Origin: an uncultured Erysipelotrichaceae bacterium
GTDB lineage: Bacteria > Bacillota_I > Bacilli_A > Erysipelotrichales > Erysipelotrichaceae
Direction: 5' to 3'
Assembly: GCA_902795875.1 (NCBI GenBank)
Contig: CADBND010000047.1
Coordinates: 1 to 8,147, forward strand
Length of the DNA: 8,147 bases
Position numbers and translations under genes: made by a program
Shown: piece by piece, positions 1-6,189 of the stretch
Position numbering within the stretch: the stretch's first letter is position 1
How the letters are laid out: the number at the start of each line of letters is the position of its first letter
Notes under the pieces: generated by a model
Told to the model about the DNA's origin: nothing
The model's input: only the letters and a program-made list of their open reading frames with translations
Databases searched by the model: none

Positions 1-991
1 AGGATATATGGTCGTCGTATTCTTTACGGTCTCTTTTCTGATGTACTGTCTGTATAACCTGATCCCGCAGGATCCTGCCAGAATGGAACTGGAAGGCATC
101 AAAACGACATTGAAGCCTGCGGAATATGAAGCCAGATACAAAGAATTGCGTGAAGAGATGGGTCTTGATGATCCGATCGTCGTCCGTTATGCCCGTTGGA
201 TGGGCTTGTCCAAGGATAGAAAGGGTAACCTCAAGGGAATTCTTGAGGGTTATTTCGGTTATTCGAATTACTTTAAGAGAGATATCGTGGAGGTCGTAAA
301 GGAACCTATCAAGAATACGATATTTATCAATATCTTTGCGACGATACTCGCTTTAGGAATAACGATACCGCTTGGAATATACTGTGCGGTACACAAGGGC
401 GGGAAATTCGATAACTTCACCCAGGTTTTGACGATCGTCGGTTATTCCATTCCGACCTATATCATCGCACTGGTCTTTATTTTCGTATTTGCGGTCATTT
501 TAAGATGGTTCCCGGTATCCGGTATGGGTACTCCGGGTGCGACTTATACCGGCTTTAAATTCTATATTGACAGGCTCTACTACCTCTGCCTGCCTTTGAT
601 CGTTATGACTTTCGGATCTTTGGGCGGCATGACAAGATATGTCCGTGCCGCTATGATCGATGCCTTGTCGATGGATCATATCAAGACAGCAAGAGCGAAA
701 GGTGTTCATGAAAAGACAGTTATCTACTCCCACGCATGGAGGAATGCGCTGCTCCCGATCATCGGTATCGTTATTGGCTGGTTCTTAGGTATCTTCTCCG
801 GATCGTTGATCATTGAAAATACCTTTGGTCTCAACGGCATGGGCTCCTTATATATAAAGGCTTTGAACAACCACGACTATGATCTCGCTTTGGCGATGCA
901 GATGTTCTATACGGTCGTTTCTCTTGTCGGAGCTTTGATCACAGACTTGAGTTACGGTTTCGTTGATCCGCGTGTCAGGATCGATAAGTAG
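1..991 (+). CDS. oppB: Oligopeptide ABC transporter permease OppB/DppB (5' end missing)
   Basis: Inner-pore membrane subunit of a peptide importer; pairs with OppC to form the translocation channel. The frame is open to the window edge (G-Y before the Met at position 8). Family members usually have about 10 more residues before TM1, so the true start probably lies upstream and Met8 is internal. Numbering from that Met: TM1 about 1-19 ending in the family motif LIPQDPA; a long extracellular segment 20-100 ending in FGYSNYFKRDIVEVV; further TM segments near 105-127, 138-166, 190-206, 247-268 and 298-314. The EAA cytoplasmic loop that docks on the ATPase is at about 210-249 (YVRAAMIDAL...ARAKGV...HAWRNALLP). 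The C-terminus FVDPRVRIDK is typical. Only 14 nt separate it from oppC, so the two are cotranscribed. Transport of oligopeptides rather than dipeptides or nickel is inferred from the whole operon, and the exact substrate is unknown. Confidence 0.95.
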   Translation, partial: GYMVVVFFTVSFLMYCLYNLIPQDPARMELEGIKTTLKPAEYEARYKELREEMGLDDPIVVRYARWMGLSKDRKGNLKGILEGYFGYSNYFKRDIVEVVKEPIKNTIFINIFATILALGITIPLGIYCAVHKGGKFDNFTQVLTIVGYSIPTYIIALVFIFVFAVILRWFPVSGMGTPGATYTGFKFYIDRLYYLCLPLIVMTFGSLGGMTRYVRAAMIDALSMDHIKTARAKGVHEKTVIYSHAWRNALLPIIGIVIGWFLGIFSGSLIIENTFGLNGMGSLYIKALNNHDYDLALAMQMFYTVVSLVGALITDLSYGFVDPRVRIDK

Positions 992-993
992 AA

Positions 994-998
994 AGGAG
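994..998 (+). promoter_or_regulatory. Shine-Dalgarno of oppC that decides its start
   Basis: AGGAG lies just after the oppB stop. The first in-frame ATG at 1000 is only 1 nt beyond it, too close for initiation. The next ATG at 1006 has a 7-nt spacer and gives the product MSEKKK..., so 1006 is preferred. Confidence 0.75.
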
Positions 999-1005
999 AA
1001 TGAAG

Positions 1006-2829
1006 ATGTCTGAAAAAAAGAAAACTTCTTTGATTCAAAGACTGTTCGGGAATCGCAATGAAGCGGTCGATATCCTTGCGGAAGAACAGATTCAGTCTCC
1101 TTCCAAGATGATGTTTGACAATTTCCTGCACAATCGTCTGGGAATGACGGGTGTCATCGGATTCTTCGTTATCCTTATGATCGTTTCGATCGTACCGATC
1201 TTCATGCCTATCAACCTGGGCGAATCCGATAATACACAGACCAACACGCCTCCCGGTCTTTCGATGATGGCTTTCCCCAAGGAACTTGAGGGGCATGTGG
1301 CTGATATCTCCAACGGTCCGACTTTCGGAGCCGGTGTCGATACGGACGGAAATGTCTATACTTGGGGTCATACTAAGATCTCCAAGGTTATCAATGTATC
1401 TGCTGTCCCGATGGAAGTACAAAGAGCAAATATCGTCATGCTGGCATGTGGCTATGACCACATCGTTGCTGTCGACGATGAAAACAATGTCTATGTCTGG
1501 GGCAATACACGTTTAGGACAGGACAATATCCCAAGTGAGCTGGTTCCTTCAAGAACCCGCGGTACCAAGGAGATCATACAGCTGGAAGCCGGTTATCAGA
1601 TCTCCGGTGCAGTCACGGCAGATGGCGAAGCTTATCTGTGGGGCAATGAAAACATGTCCGATGTCAATGTTCACAGTGAATATCAGGGACATGTCAAGAA
1701 GATGGCGATCACCACTTCCTATTATTGCTTATTGCTGGATGACGGTTCCGTCGTTTACGGTGGCTACAAGGCCAACGCATTCTCAAATGTTCCGTCTTCC
1801 TTAAAGAAAGATGTCATCGATATCGCTGCCAGTTCCGACACGATGTGCGGTTTGAAAAAAGACGGTACGCTCGTGTTCTGGGGCAACGGTACGCATGGGG
1901 AAAACAACGTTCCGGAAATGTCTTCTAAGCCTGTAGAGATCTATGGCGGCAGATGGCATTATACGGCTCTTCTGGAAAATGGCGATGTCATCTCCTGGGG
2001 TTCCAATGCCCATGGTGAGACGGATGTCCCGAAAGCGGTGAATGACGCTCAGATCGATACGATCTTCTCAGGCTATTTCCAGAACTACGCAGTCACTAAG
2101 GAAGGAAAGATCCTTACTTGGGGTCTGAAAGGCTATGTTTTGGGTACGGATAACCTTGGAAGAGACATTCTGACAAGACTCGTTCATGGCGGCAAGACGA
2201 CGATGACGGTCGGTTTTGTCGCGGAAGTCATCGCGCTGTTCATCGGTATCGTTACCGGTGGACTGGCAGGTTATTTCGGTGGTACGGTCGATCTGGTGAT
2301 CATGAGGGTCGCCGAAGTCATCGGTTCACTTCCGTTCCTGCCGTTTGCGTTGCTTCTTTCAGCGATCATCGGTTCACGTATCGATGTTCAGCTTCGTATG
2401 TATCTGATCATGGTGGTCCTCGGTCTGTTGTCATGGACCGGTGTGTGCCGTCTGGTCAGAGCACAGATCCTGGCGGAAAGAGAAAAAGAATTCGTCCTTG
2501 CCGCACAGGCGATGGGTGTCAAGGAAGGAAGCATCATCTTCAAGCACATTCTGCCCAACGTTTTATCTATACTTCTGGTCGAAGCAACTTTAAGCTTTGC
2601 GACCTGTATGCTTACGGAGTCTTCACTGAGTTACCTCGGTTTCGGTATCTCTCCTCCGACTCCGACATGGGGCAATATGCTTAACGGCGCAAACAACTCC
2701 ATCGTCATCCAGCAATACTGGTGGCAATGGGTATTCGTTTCGATCATTTTCGGTATCTGTACGATCTGCATCAACCTGGTCGGTGATGCCATCAGAGATG
2801 CAGTTGACCCGAAATCATTAGGAAGGTAG
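1006..2829 (+). CDS. oppC: OppC-type permease with an inserted seven-repeat RCC1 propeller
   Basis: Second pore subunit of the peptide importer, about twice the usual length (607 aa against about 300). In order: an OppC_N-type cytoplasmic N-terminus (SPSKMMFDNFLHNRLG, 31-46); TM1 about 48-68; a linker with NTPPG (80-84); seven RCC1-like repeats at 98-373; then, after only a few residues, the family motif LGTDNLGRDILTRL (379-392) and the usual permease core with TM segments near 400-421, 440-456, 464-482, 517-537 and 572-594. The EAA loop is complete at about 495-518 (EFVLAAQAMGV...KHILPN), and the C-terminus DAVDPKSLGR is normal. The reading frame is uninterrupted, so this is a real fusion and not two genes. 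By OppC topology the insert faces outward. The normal H-P/F residues before GTD are replaced by Y-V. The oppC stop is 9 nt before oppD. The propeller's role is unknown; docking of the substrate-binding protein or binding of peptide or wall material are possibilities. Confidence 0.93.
   Translation: MSEKKKTSLIQRLFGNRNEAVDILAEEQIQSPSKMMFDNFLHNRLGMTGVIGFFVILMIVSIVPIFMPINLGESDNTQTNTPPGLSMMAFPKELEGHVADISNGPTFGAGVDTDGNVYTWGHTKISKVINVSAVPMEVQRANIVMLACGYDHIVAVDDENNVYVWGNTRLGQDNIPSELVPSRTRGTKEIIQLEAGYQISGAVTADGEAYLWGNENMSDVNVHSEYQGHVKKMAITTSYYCLLLDDGSVVYGGYKANAFSNVPSSLKKDVIDIAASSDTMCGLKKDGTLVFWGNGTHGENNVPEMSSKPVEIYGGRWHYTALLENGDVISWGSNAHGETDVPKAVNDAQIDTIFSGYFQNYAVTKEGKILTWGLKGYVLGTDNLGRDILTRLVHGGKTTMTVGFVAEVIALFIGIVTGGLAGYFGGTVDLVIMRVAEVIGSLPFLPFALLLSAIIGSRIDVQLRMYLIMVVLGLLSWTGVCRLVRAQILAEREKEFVLAAQAMGVKEGSIIFKHILPNVLSILLVEATLSFATCMLTESSLSYLGFGISPPTPTWGNMLNGANNSIVIQQYWWQWVFVSIIFGICTICINLVGDAIRDAVDPKSLGR
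1297..2124 (+). repeat. Seven RCC1-type protein repeats within OppC (predicted beta-propeller)
   Basis: Seven diverged units, each with the pattern V-x-x-I-x-x-G-x-x-x-x-x-A-V/L-x-x-D/E-G-x-V/I-x-x-W-G, at OppC residues 98-121, 143-166, 190-213, 230-253, 270-293, 309-332 and 350-373. The clearest cores are DTDGNVYTWG, TADGEAYLWG, KKDGTLVFWG, LENGDVISWG and TKEGKILTWG; the fourth ends YGG instead of WG. Several are followed by the bacterial RCC1-type tail G-x-x-N-V/I-P (GQDNIP, GENNVP, GETDVP). Spacing between successive WG ends is 39-47 residues. RCC1 propellers have seven blades, so the count matches one closed domain. I saw no long shared DNA words between the units, which argues against a recent tandem duplication. 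Confidence 0.88.
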
Positions 2830-2838
2830 GAGAATATT

Positions 2839-3834
2839 ATGGCACTATTGGAAGTTAAACATTTACATACCTTCTTTAAGACGAAAAGAGGCATCGTCAA
2901 AGCTGTCAATGACGTTTCCTATTCGGTCGATGCCGGTAAGACTCTGGGTCTGGTCGGTGAGTCCGGTTCCGGAAAGTCTGTTTCAGCAATGTCGATCATC
3001 AAACTGCTGGATTCCAATGGTTATATCGACAGCGGTGAGATTACATTCGATGGCAAAGATCTCATCAATATGTCTCTCAATGATATGTATAAGATCAGAG
3101 GCAACGAGATCTCCGTCATATTCCAGGAACCGATGACTTCTCTGAATCCGGTCTTTTCTGTTGAAAAACAGATCGCCGAGACCTATATACTGCACCAGGG
3201 GATGAAGGAGAAGGAAGCTCTTTCCAAGGTCGTTGACATCCTTTCTGATGTCAAGATTCCGAATCCCGAGGTCGTAGCGAAACAGTATCCGCATCAGCTT
3301 TCCGGTGGTATGCGTCAGCGTGTCATGATCGCTATGGCACTGGCTTGCCGGCCGAAGCTTTTGATCGCTGATGAGCCGACGACTGCTCTTGATGTTACGA
3401 TCCAGGCACAGATCCTGTATTTGATGAACGAACTCAAGAGGGAACTGGGCACTTCGATCCTGTTCATCACGCACGATCTGGGCGTTATCAACCAGATGGC
3501 AGATGATGTCGCAGTTATGTATTGCGGTCAGATCGTTGAGATGTCTCCGAGAAGAACGATCTTCTCTGATCCGGAATATATGCATCCGTATACGGAAGGC
3601 CTTTTCAATTCCATTCCGCGTCTGGATACCGATGCGAATACGAGACTTGAATCGATACCTGGTGCCGTTCCGCATCCTCTGGATCTGCCGAAAGGCTGCA
3701 AATTCGCACCGCGATGCAAATACTGTACAGAACGATGCCTGAATGAGGAACCGGATCTGGTCCAAGTCAACGAGGATCAGCAGATCCGTTGCTTCTACCC
3801 TAGGAAGGAGGATCGTCATGTCACAAGAAAATAG
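2839..3834 (+). CDS. oppD: Oligopeptide ABC transporter ATPase OppD
   Basis: Cytoplasmic nucleotide-binding subunit that, with OppF, powers peptide uptake by ATP hydrolysis. It is 331 aa, the normal length. Motifs: Walker A GESGSGKS (40-47), Q-loop in FQEP (Q96), signature LSGGMRQR (154-161), Walker B LLIADEP with catalytic E179, D-loop TALD (182-185), H-loop H212. The C-terminal oligopeptide-transporter extension holds C287, C293, C300 and C318 in the CX5CX6CX17C arrangement known to bind a [4Fe-4S] cluster in some OppD/DppD proteins, plus an extra C296. ATG at 2839 follows AGGAG (2828-2832), which overlaps the oppC stop codon. The last 17 nt overlap oppF, consistent with translational coupling. 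All catalytic residues are present. Confidence 0.96.
   Translation: MALLEVKHLHTFFKTKRGIVKAVNDVSYSVDAGKTLGLVGESGSGKSVSAMSIIKLLDSNGYIDSGEITFDGKDLINMSLNDMYKIRGNEISVIFQEPMTSLNPVFSVEKQIAETYILHQGMKEKEALSKVVDILSDVKIPNPEVVAKQYPHQLSGGMRQRVMIAMALACRPKLLIADEPTTALDVTIQAQILYLMNELKRELGTSILFITHDLGVINQMADDVAVMYCGQIVEMSPRRTIFSDPEYMHPYTEGLFNSIPRLDTDANTRLESIPGAVPHPLDLPKGCKFAPRCKYCTERCLNEEPDLVQVNEDQQIRCFYPRKEDRHVTRK
3803..3811 (+). promoter_or_regulatory. Shine-Dalgarno of oppF inside the oppD 3' end
   Basis: GGAAGGAGG sits within oppD and is followed after 6 nt by ATG at 3818. The same frame is open from an earlier ATG at 3743, but the extra 25 residues (rich in R and S, unlike any OppF N-terminus) simply reread oppD sequence. 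The start MSQENRKVLL at 3818 is therefore chosen. Confidence 0.85.
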
Positions 3835-5323
3835 AAAAGTACTGCTCCGTATCCGAAATCTGAAACAGTATTTCCCTTTGAAAAAGAAGGGTTTATATGT
3901 CAAGGCAAACGATGGGATCGATCTGGACATCTATGAAGGTGAAGTTTTCGGTCTGGTCGGTGAATCCGGCTGCGGCAAATCGACATTTGGCAGAACTATA
4001 TTGCAGCTGTACAAACAGACGGACGGCCGCACGATGTATTACGGCAAGACACTGGATGATATCGCTCCCCAGTATTATCTGAAGACGATCAAGAATCTTC
4101 ATAAGTTGAAACAGGAACAGCAGAAGGCACTTGCGGAATACGAAAAACTGCAGAAAGAATACGATGCTTTAAGCGAGGAACAGCAGTATGCCAAACACGC
4201 AGAGCTCGATGCAGCCAAGAAAAAGGCCAACGATGATCTTCTCGATATCTGCAACCTGATCGGCGGACTTTATATCCTTGATGATTTTTCTGAGGTCTCC
4301 AAGGCCTATGAAAACAACTATGAGATCGCTTTGAAAAGACGCAAGGCTACGGAAAAACTGGCTGAACTCAGCGCAAAGAGGGAAGATATGCTGGTGGACA
4401 AGAAGAATACTTCTTCCATCGACAGGAATATCGAAACACTCAATAATGATATCAAGACTTATGATGAACAGCTCGTTGAGGCGAAAAAGGTGATCGAAGA
4501 GATCCGCAAGCCTTATCTTGATAACGAAGAGTTCAAGAAATACGATGCGATGCTCGACAATGGTATCGACCTTGCGCGTCTGCATTATTCAGAGATGCGG
4601 CTTCTCAGAAGAGATCTGCAGATCGTCTTCCAGGATCCGTATTCTTCGTTGAATCCGCGTCTTACGATCGGCCAGATCATTGCTGAAGGTCTGATGGCAC
4701 ACAACATCTTCGGCAAGAACTCGCCGCGTATGCAGGATTACATCCTGAAGGTCATGGACGACTGCGGTCTGCAGGCTTACTTCCTGCACCGTTTCCCGCA
4801 TCAGTTCTCAGGTGGACAAAGACAAAGGATCTCCATTGCCAGAGCGCTGGCGGTCAATCCGAAATTCGTCGTCTGCGATGAGGCTGTCTCGGCACTGGAT
4901 GTTTCGATCCAGTCGCAGATCATCAACCTGCTGCAGGACCTGAAAGAAAAACAGGATCTGACATATCTCTTTATTACCCACGACCTTTCTGTCGTCAAAT
5001 ACATTTCAGACCGTATCGGCGTCATGTATCTAGGCAACATGGTAGAACTGGGTAATTCGGAAGATATCTTTGCCGACCCGATCCATCCTTATACCGTCGC
5101 TTTGATCAATGCGATCCCGACGACCGATCCGGATGGACAAAGGGAACTGCAGATATTGGAAGGAGATATCCCGTCTCCTGTCAATCCGCCAAGTGGATGC
5201 AAGTTCCATACGAGGTGTCAATACTGCACCGAGATCTGCAAGCAGGTCGTTCCGGAATGGCGCGAACTGAAGAAGGATCACTTCGTTGCTTGTCATCATC
5301 CTTTGCTTAAGGAAGAAGACTGA
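3818..5323 (+). CDS. oppF: Oligopeptide ABC transporter ATPase OppF with long coiled-coil insert
   Basis: Partner ATPase of OppD, cytoplasmic, 501 aa where about 310-330 is usual. Motifs: Walker A GESGCGKST (48-56); then, in place of a short connector, an insert of about 170 residues (about 88-257); then the normal sequence resumes with LLRRDLQIVFQDPYSSLNPR (Q-loop Q272), signature FSGGQRQR (330-337), Walker B FVVCDEA with catalytic E355, D-loop SALD, H-loop H388. The C-terminal dimer/cluster region has C461, C467, C470, C474 and C492, with exactly the same spacing as the five cysteines in OppD. The gene overlaps oppD by 17 nt and touches the next gene as TGATG. Long OppF proteins with inserts are known from mycoplasmas, relatives of the Erysipelotrichia; whether this insert is related to theirs is not decided here. 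Confidence 0.94.
   Translation: MSQENRKVLLRIRNLKQYFPLKKKGLYVKANDGIDLDIYEGEVFGLVGESGCGKSTFGRTILQLYKQTDGRTMYYGKTLDDIAPQYYLKTIKNLHKLKQEQQKALAEYEKLQKEYDALSEEQQYAKHAELDAAKKKANDDLLDICNLIGGLYILDDFSEVSKAYENNYEIALKRRKATEKLAELSAKREDMLVDKKNTSSIDRNIETLNNDIKTYDEQLVEAKKVIEEIRKPYLDNEEFKKYDAMLDNGIDLARLHYSEMRLLRRDLQIVFQDPYSSLNPRLTIGQIIAEGLMAHNIFGKNSPRMQDYILKVMDDCGLQAYFLHRFPHQFSGGQRQRISIARALAVNPKFVVCDEAVSALDVSIQSQIINLLQDLKEKQDLTYLFITHDLSVVKYISDRIGVMYLGNMVELGNSEDIFADPIHPYTVALINAIPTTDPDGQRELQILEGDIPSPVNPPSGCKFHTRCQYCTEICKQVVPEWRELKKDHFVACHHPLLKEED
4079..4588 (+). other. Coiled-coil-like insertion in the OppF ATPase domain
   Basis: About 170 residues, rich in K, E, A, L and Q, between Walker A and the Q-loop of OppF. 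One helical arm runs about residues 90-148 (LHKLKQEQQKALAEYEKLQ and onward), a short hydrophobic turn follows (LIGGLYILDDF, 147-157), and a second arm runs about 160-230 (KRRKATEKLAELSAKRED, then TLNNDIKTYDEQLVEAKKVI). This resembles a helical hairpin. Boundaries are estimated from where normal OppF sequence stops and resumes. The function is unknown; its position near the Q-loop would place it close to the permease coupling helices or projecting into the cytoplasm. Confidence 0.75.
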
Positions 5324-5556
5324 TGCTTCTGAAGAGAAGATACGAGCGTGCCAAAAAATGGCAGCTTGAGCAGAAAGAAAAGCGTGAAAAGGATTCCGGT
5401 AACAGATATCAGAGCGATATCGGCCCCGAAGATATCATGGAGAAGGGTGATATGCTGGCGATGATGATCTCCGGATTCTTCACGATCGTTCCGATCGTAG
5501 TGCTGGCTTTGCTGATCATCGTGCTTGTCTCTATGGCTTTCATGCATATCTTATAA
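5323..5556 (+). CDS. Small single-pass membrane protein, last gene of the opp operon
   Basis: Hypothetical protein of 77 aa that I do not recognise. The N-terminal about 40 residues are highly charged (KRRYERAKKWQLEQKEKREK), probably helical and cytoplasmic. A short linker (SDIGPEDIMEKGD) leads into one hydrophobic stretch at about 45-74 (MLAMMISGFFTIVPIVVLALL...), and the protein ends almost at once, leaving a tiny outward-facing tail. No signal-peptidase or lipobox motif is visible. The ATG overlaps the oppF stop (TGATG), with a weak SD (AAGGAAG) in the end of oppF, so translation is coupled to oppF. The operon terminator follows directly. A role as an accessory or assembly subunit of the transporter is inferred from position only. 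Confidence 0.82.
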   Translation: MLLKRRYERAKKWQLEQKEKREKDSGNRYQSDIGPEDIMEKGDMLAMMISGFFTIVPIVVLALLIIVLVSMAFMHIL

Positions 5557-5561
5557 GCAAC

Positions 5562-5592
5562 AGCCTTTCGATACTATCGAAGGGCTTTTTTT
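5562..5592 (+). terminator. Rho-independent terminator of the opp operon
   Basis: An 11-bp stem (arms 5562-5572 and 5576-5586, one G-T pair) closes on a 3-nt loop ACT and is followed by seven T (5586-5592). It starts 5 nt after the last operon gene. Confidence 0.93.
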
Positions 5593-5627
5593 GAGGTCCA
5601 ACACATTATTTCACATCTTCTTTCCGT

Positions 5628-5656
5628 TTTACTTTTACAAGAGGGTAGTTTAATAT
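5628..5656 (+). promoter_or_regulatory. Candidate sigma-A promoter for the VanZ-like gene
   Basis: TTTACT (5628-5633, 4/6 to consensus) and TAATAT (5651-5656, 4/6) are separated by 17 nt in an AT-rich spacer just after the opp terminator. An alternative -35, TTTACA (5634-5639), would pair with ATTAAT at a short 15-nt spacing. A 10-nt palindrome TTAATATTAA (5650-5659) overlaps the -10. A promoter is expected here because a terminator precedes the gene, but the exact boxes are uncertain. Confidence 0.4.
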
Positions 5657-5686
5657 TAATGATGTTATGTAAAAGGAGGTTTTCGT

Positions 5687-6085
5687 ATGTACAGACTGAT
5701 CTACTACTTCATAACGCTCATCGCGAAATTACATGCGAAATTTCTGTCCATAAACGACAATCACGGACTTGATCTGACAGATAAACAGCTGCATTTTTTG
5801 ATCATTGGGATCTTCGGTTTCTGCATGCTTCTGGTGATACAGCCGATCTTCAAATGGCTTTCCAAGCATCATGCAGAGCTGCTTATCACGTTTCTTTATG
5901 TCTTCACGATCGTCGTTGTGATCAGTTTTGCGATCGAGATCGGACAGGCCTGGTCGGGAACGGGAGATATGGATATCTACGATATCGCTTCCGGTATCCT
6001 GGGATTCTTTGTATTCTTTGGAATCTATCTGATCGGATATATCATCTATACTTCGATCAAAGGCGCTTTGCGCAAGTCCAGCTGA
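5687..6085 (+). CDS. VanZ-like family small membrane protein
   Basis: A 132-aa protein with family features of VanZ-like proteins: D-K-x-x-H-F after the N-terminal segment (DKQLHF, 32-37), E-I-G-Q (84-87) at the end of a hydrophobic segment, and the motif D-I-Y-D-I-A-S-G-I-L-G (96-106) entering the last membrane segment. Membrane segments are near 38-54, 63-83 and 101-122, with a weaker hydrophobic stretch at 3-12. A strong SD (AAAGGAGGT, 5672-5680) lies 6 nt before the ATG. VanZ itself gives low-level teicoplanin resistance, but most VanZ-like proteins have no known function and no resistance role should be assumed here. It stands alone between two terminators. Confidence 0.8.
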   Translation: MYRLIYYFITLIAKLHAKFLSINDNHGLDLTDKQLHFLIIGIFGFCMLLVIQPIFKWLSKHHAELLITFLYVFTIVVVISFAIEIGQAWSGTGDMDIYDIASGILGFFVFFGIYLIGYIIYTSIKGALRKSS

Positions 6086-6098
6086 TGAGCATGAAGAC

Positions 6099-6124
6099 AA
6101 GCCGATCCAATCGGCTTTTCTTTT
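6099..6124 (+). terminator. Rho-independent terminator after the VanZ-like gene
   Basis: An 8-bp perfect stem AAGCCGAT/ATCGGCTT (6099-6106 and 6110-6117) with a 3-nt loop is followed by TTCTTTT. It lies 13 nt after the stop codon and abuts the pfp promoter region. Confidence 0.88.
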
Positions 6125-6153
6125 AAACAAAAGCACTTCGTATCGTTTATAAT
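6124..6153 (+). promoter_or_regulatory. Promoter of pfp
   Basis: A perfect -10 box TATAAT (6148-6153) is preceded at 18 nt by a weak -35, TAAACA (6124-6129, 4/6). The predicted transcript leader is only about 30 nt, too short to hold a riboswitch. Confidence 0.6.
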
Positions 6154-6189
6154 AGTATTGTTAAATAATCTGATAGGAGGATCAGTATA

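Noticed and set aside
1000..1005. Upstream ATG as the start of oppC
   Set aside because: It is only 1 nt from the SD, whereas the ATG at 1006 has normal 7-nt spacing.
1297..2124. RCC1 region as a separate gene inserted in oppC, or an assembly chimera
   Set aside because: The frame is continuous from TM1 through the pore domain, there is no internal SD-led start or stop, codon style matches the flanks, and the permease motifs on both sides are complete. A chimera cannot be excluded without another genome.
3743..3817. N-terminal extension of OppF from the ATG at 3743
   Set aside because: The extension rereads oppD coding sequence in another frame, lacks an SD and does not resemble OppF; the strong SD at 3803-3811 points to 3818.
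2983..3930. A 315-codon open frame on the - strand opposite oppD
   Set aside because: Its sequence resembles no protein family, has no SD-led start, and lies fully antisense to a gene with all ABC ATPase motifs. It is a codon-bias shadow, as are the other antisense frames over pfp, oppB, oppC and oppF.
2839..5323. A degenerate ATPase site in OppD or OppF (asymmetric pair)
   Set aside because: Walker A, Q-loop, LSGG/FSGG signature, catalytic Glu and H-loop are all present in both.
6154..6189. Riboswitch or attenuator ahead of pfp
   Set aside because: The leader after the -10 box is only about 30 nt and shows no conserved fold; the hairpin just upstream belongs to the previous gene's terminator.
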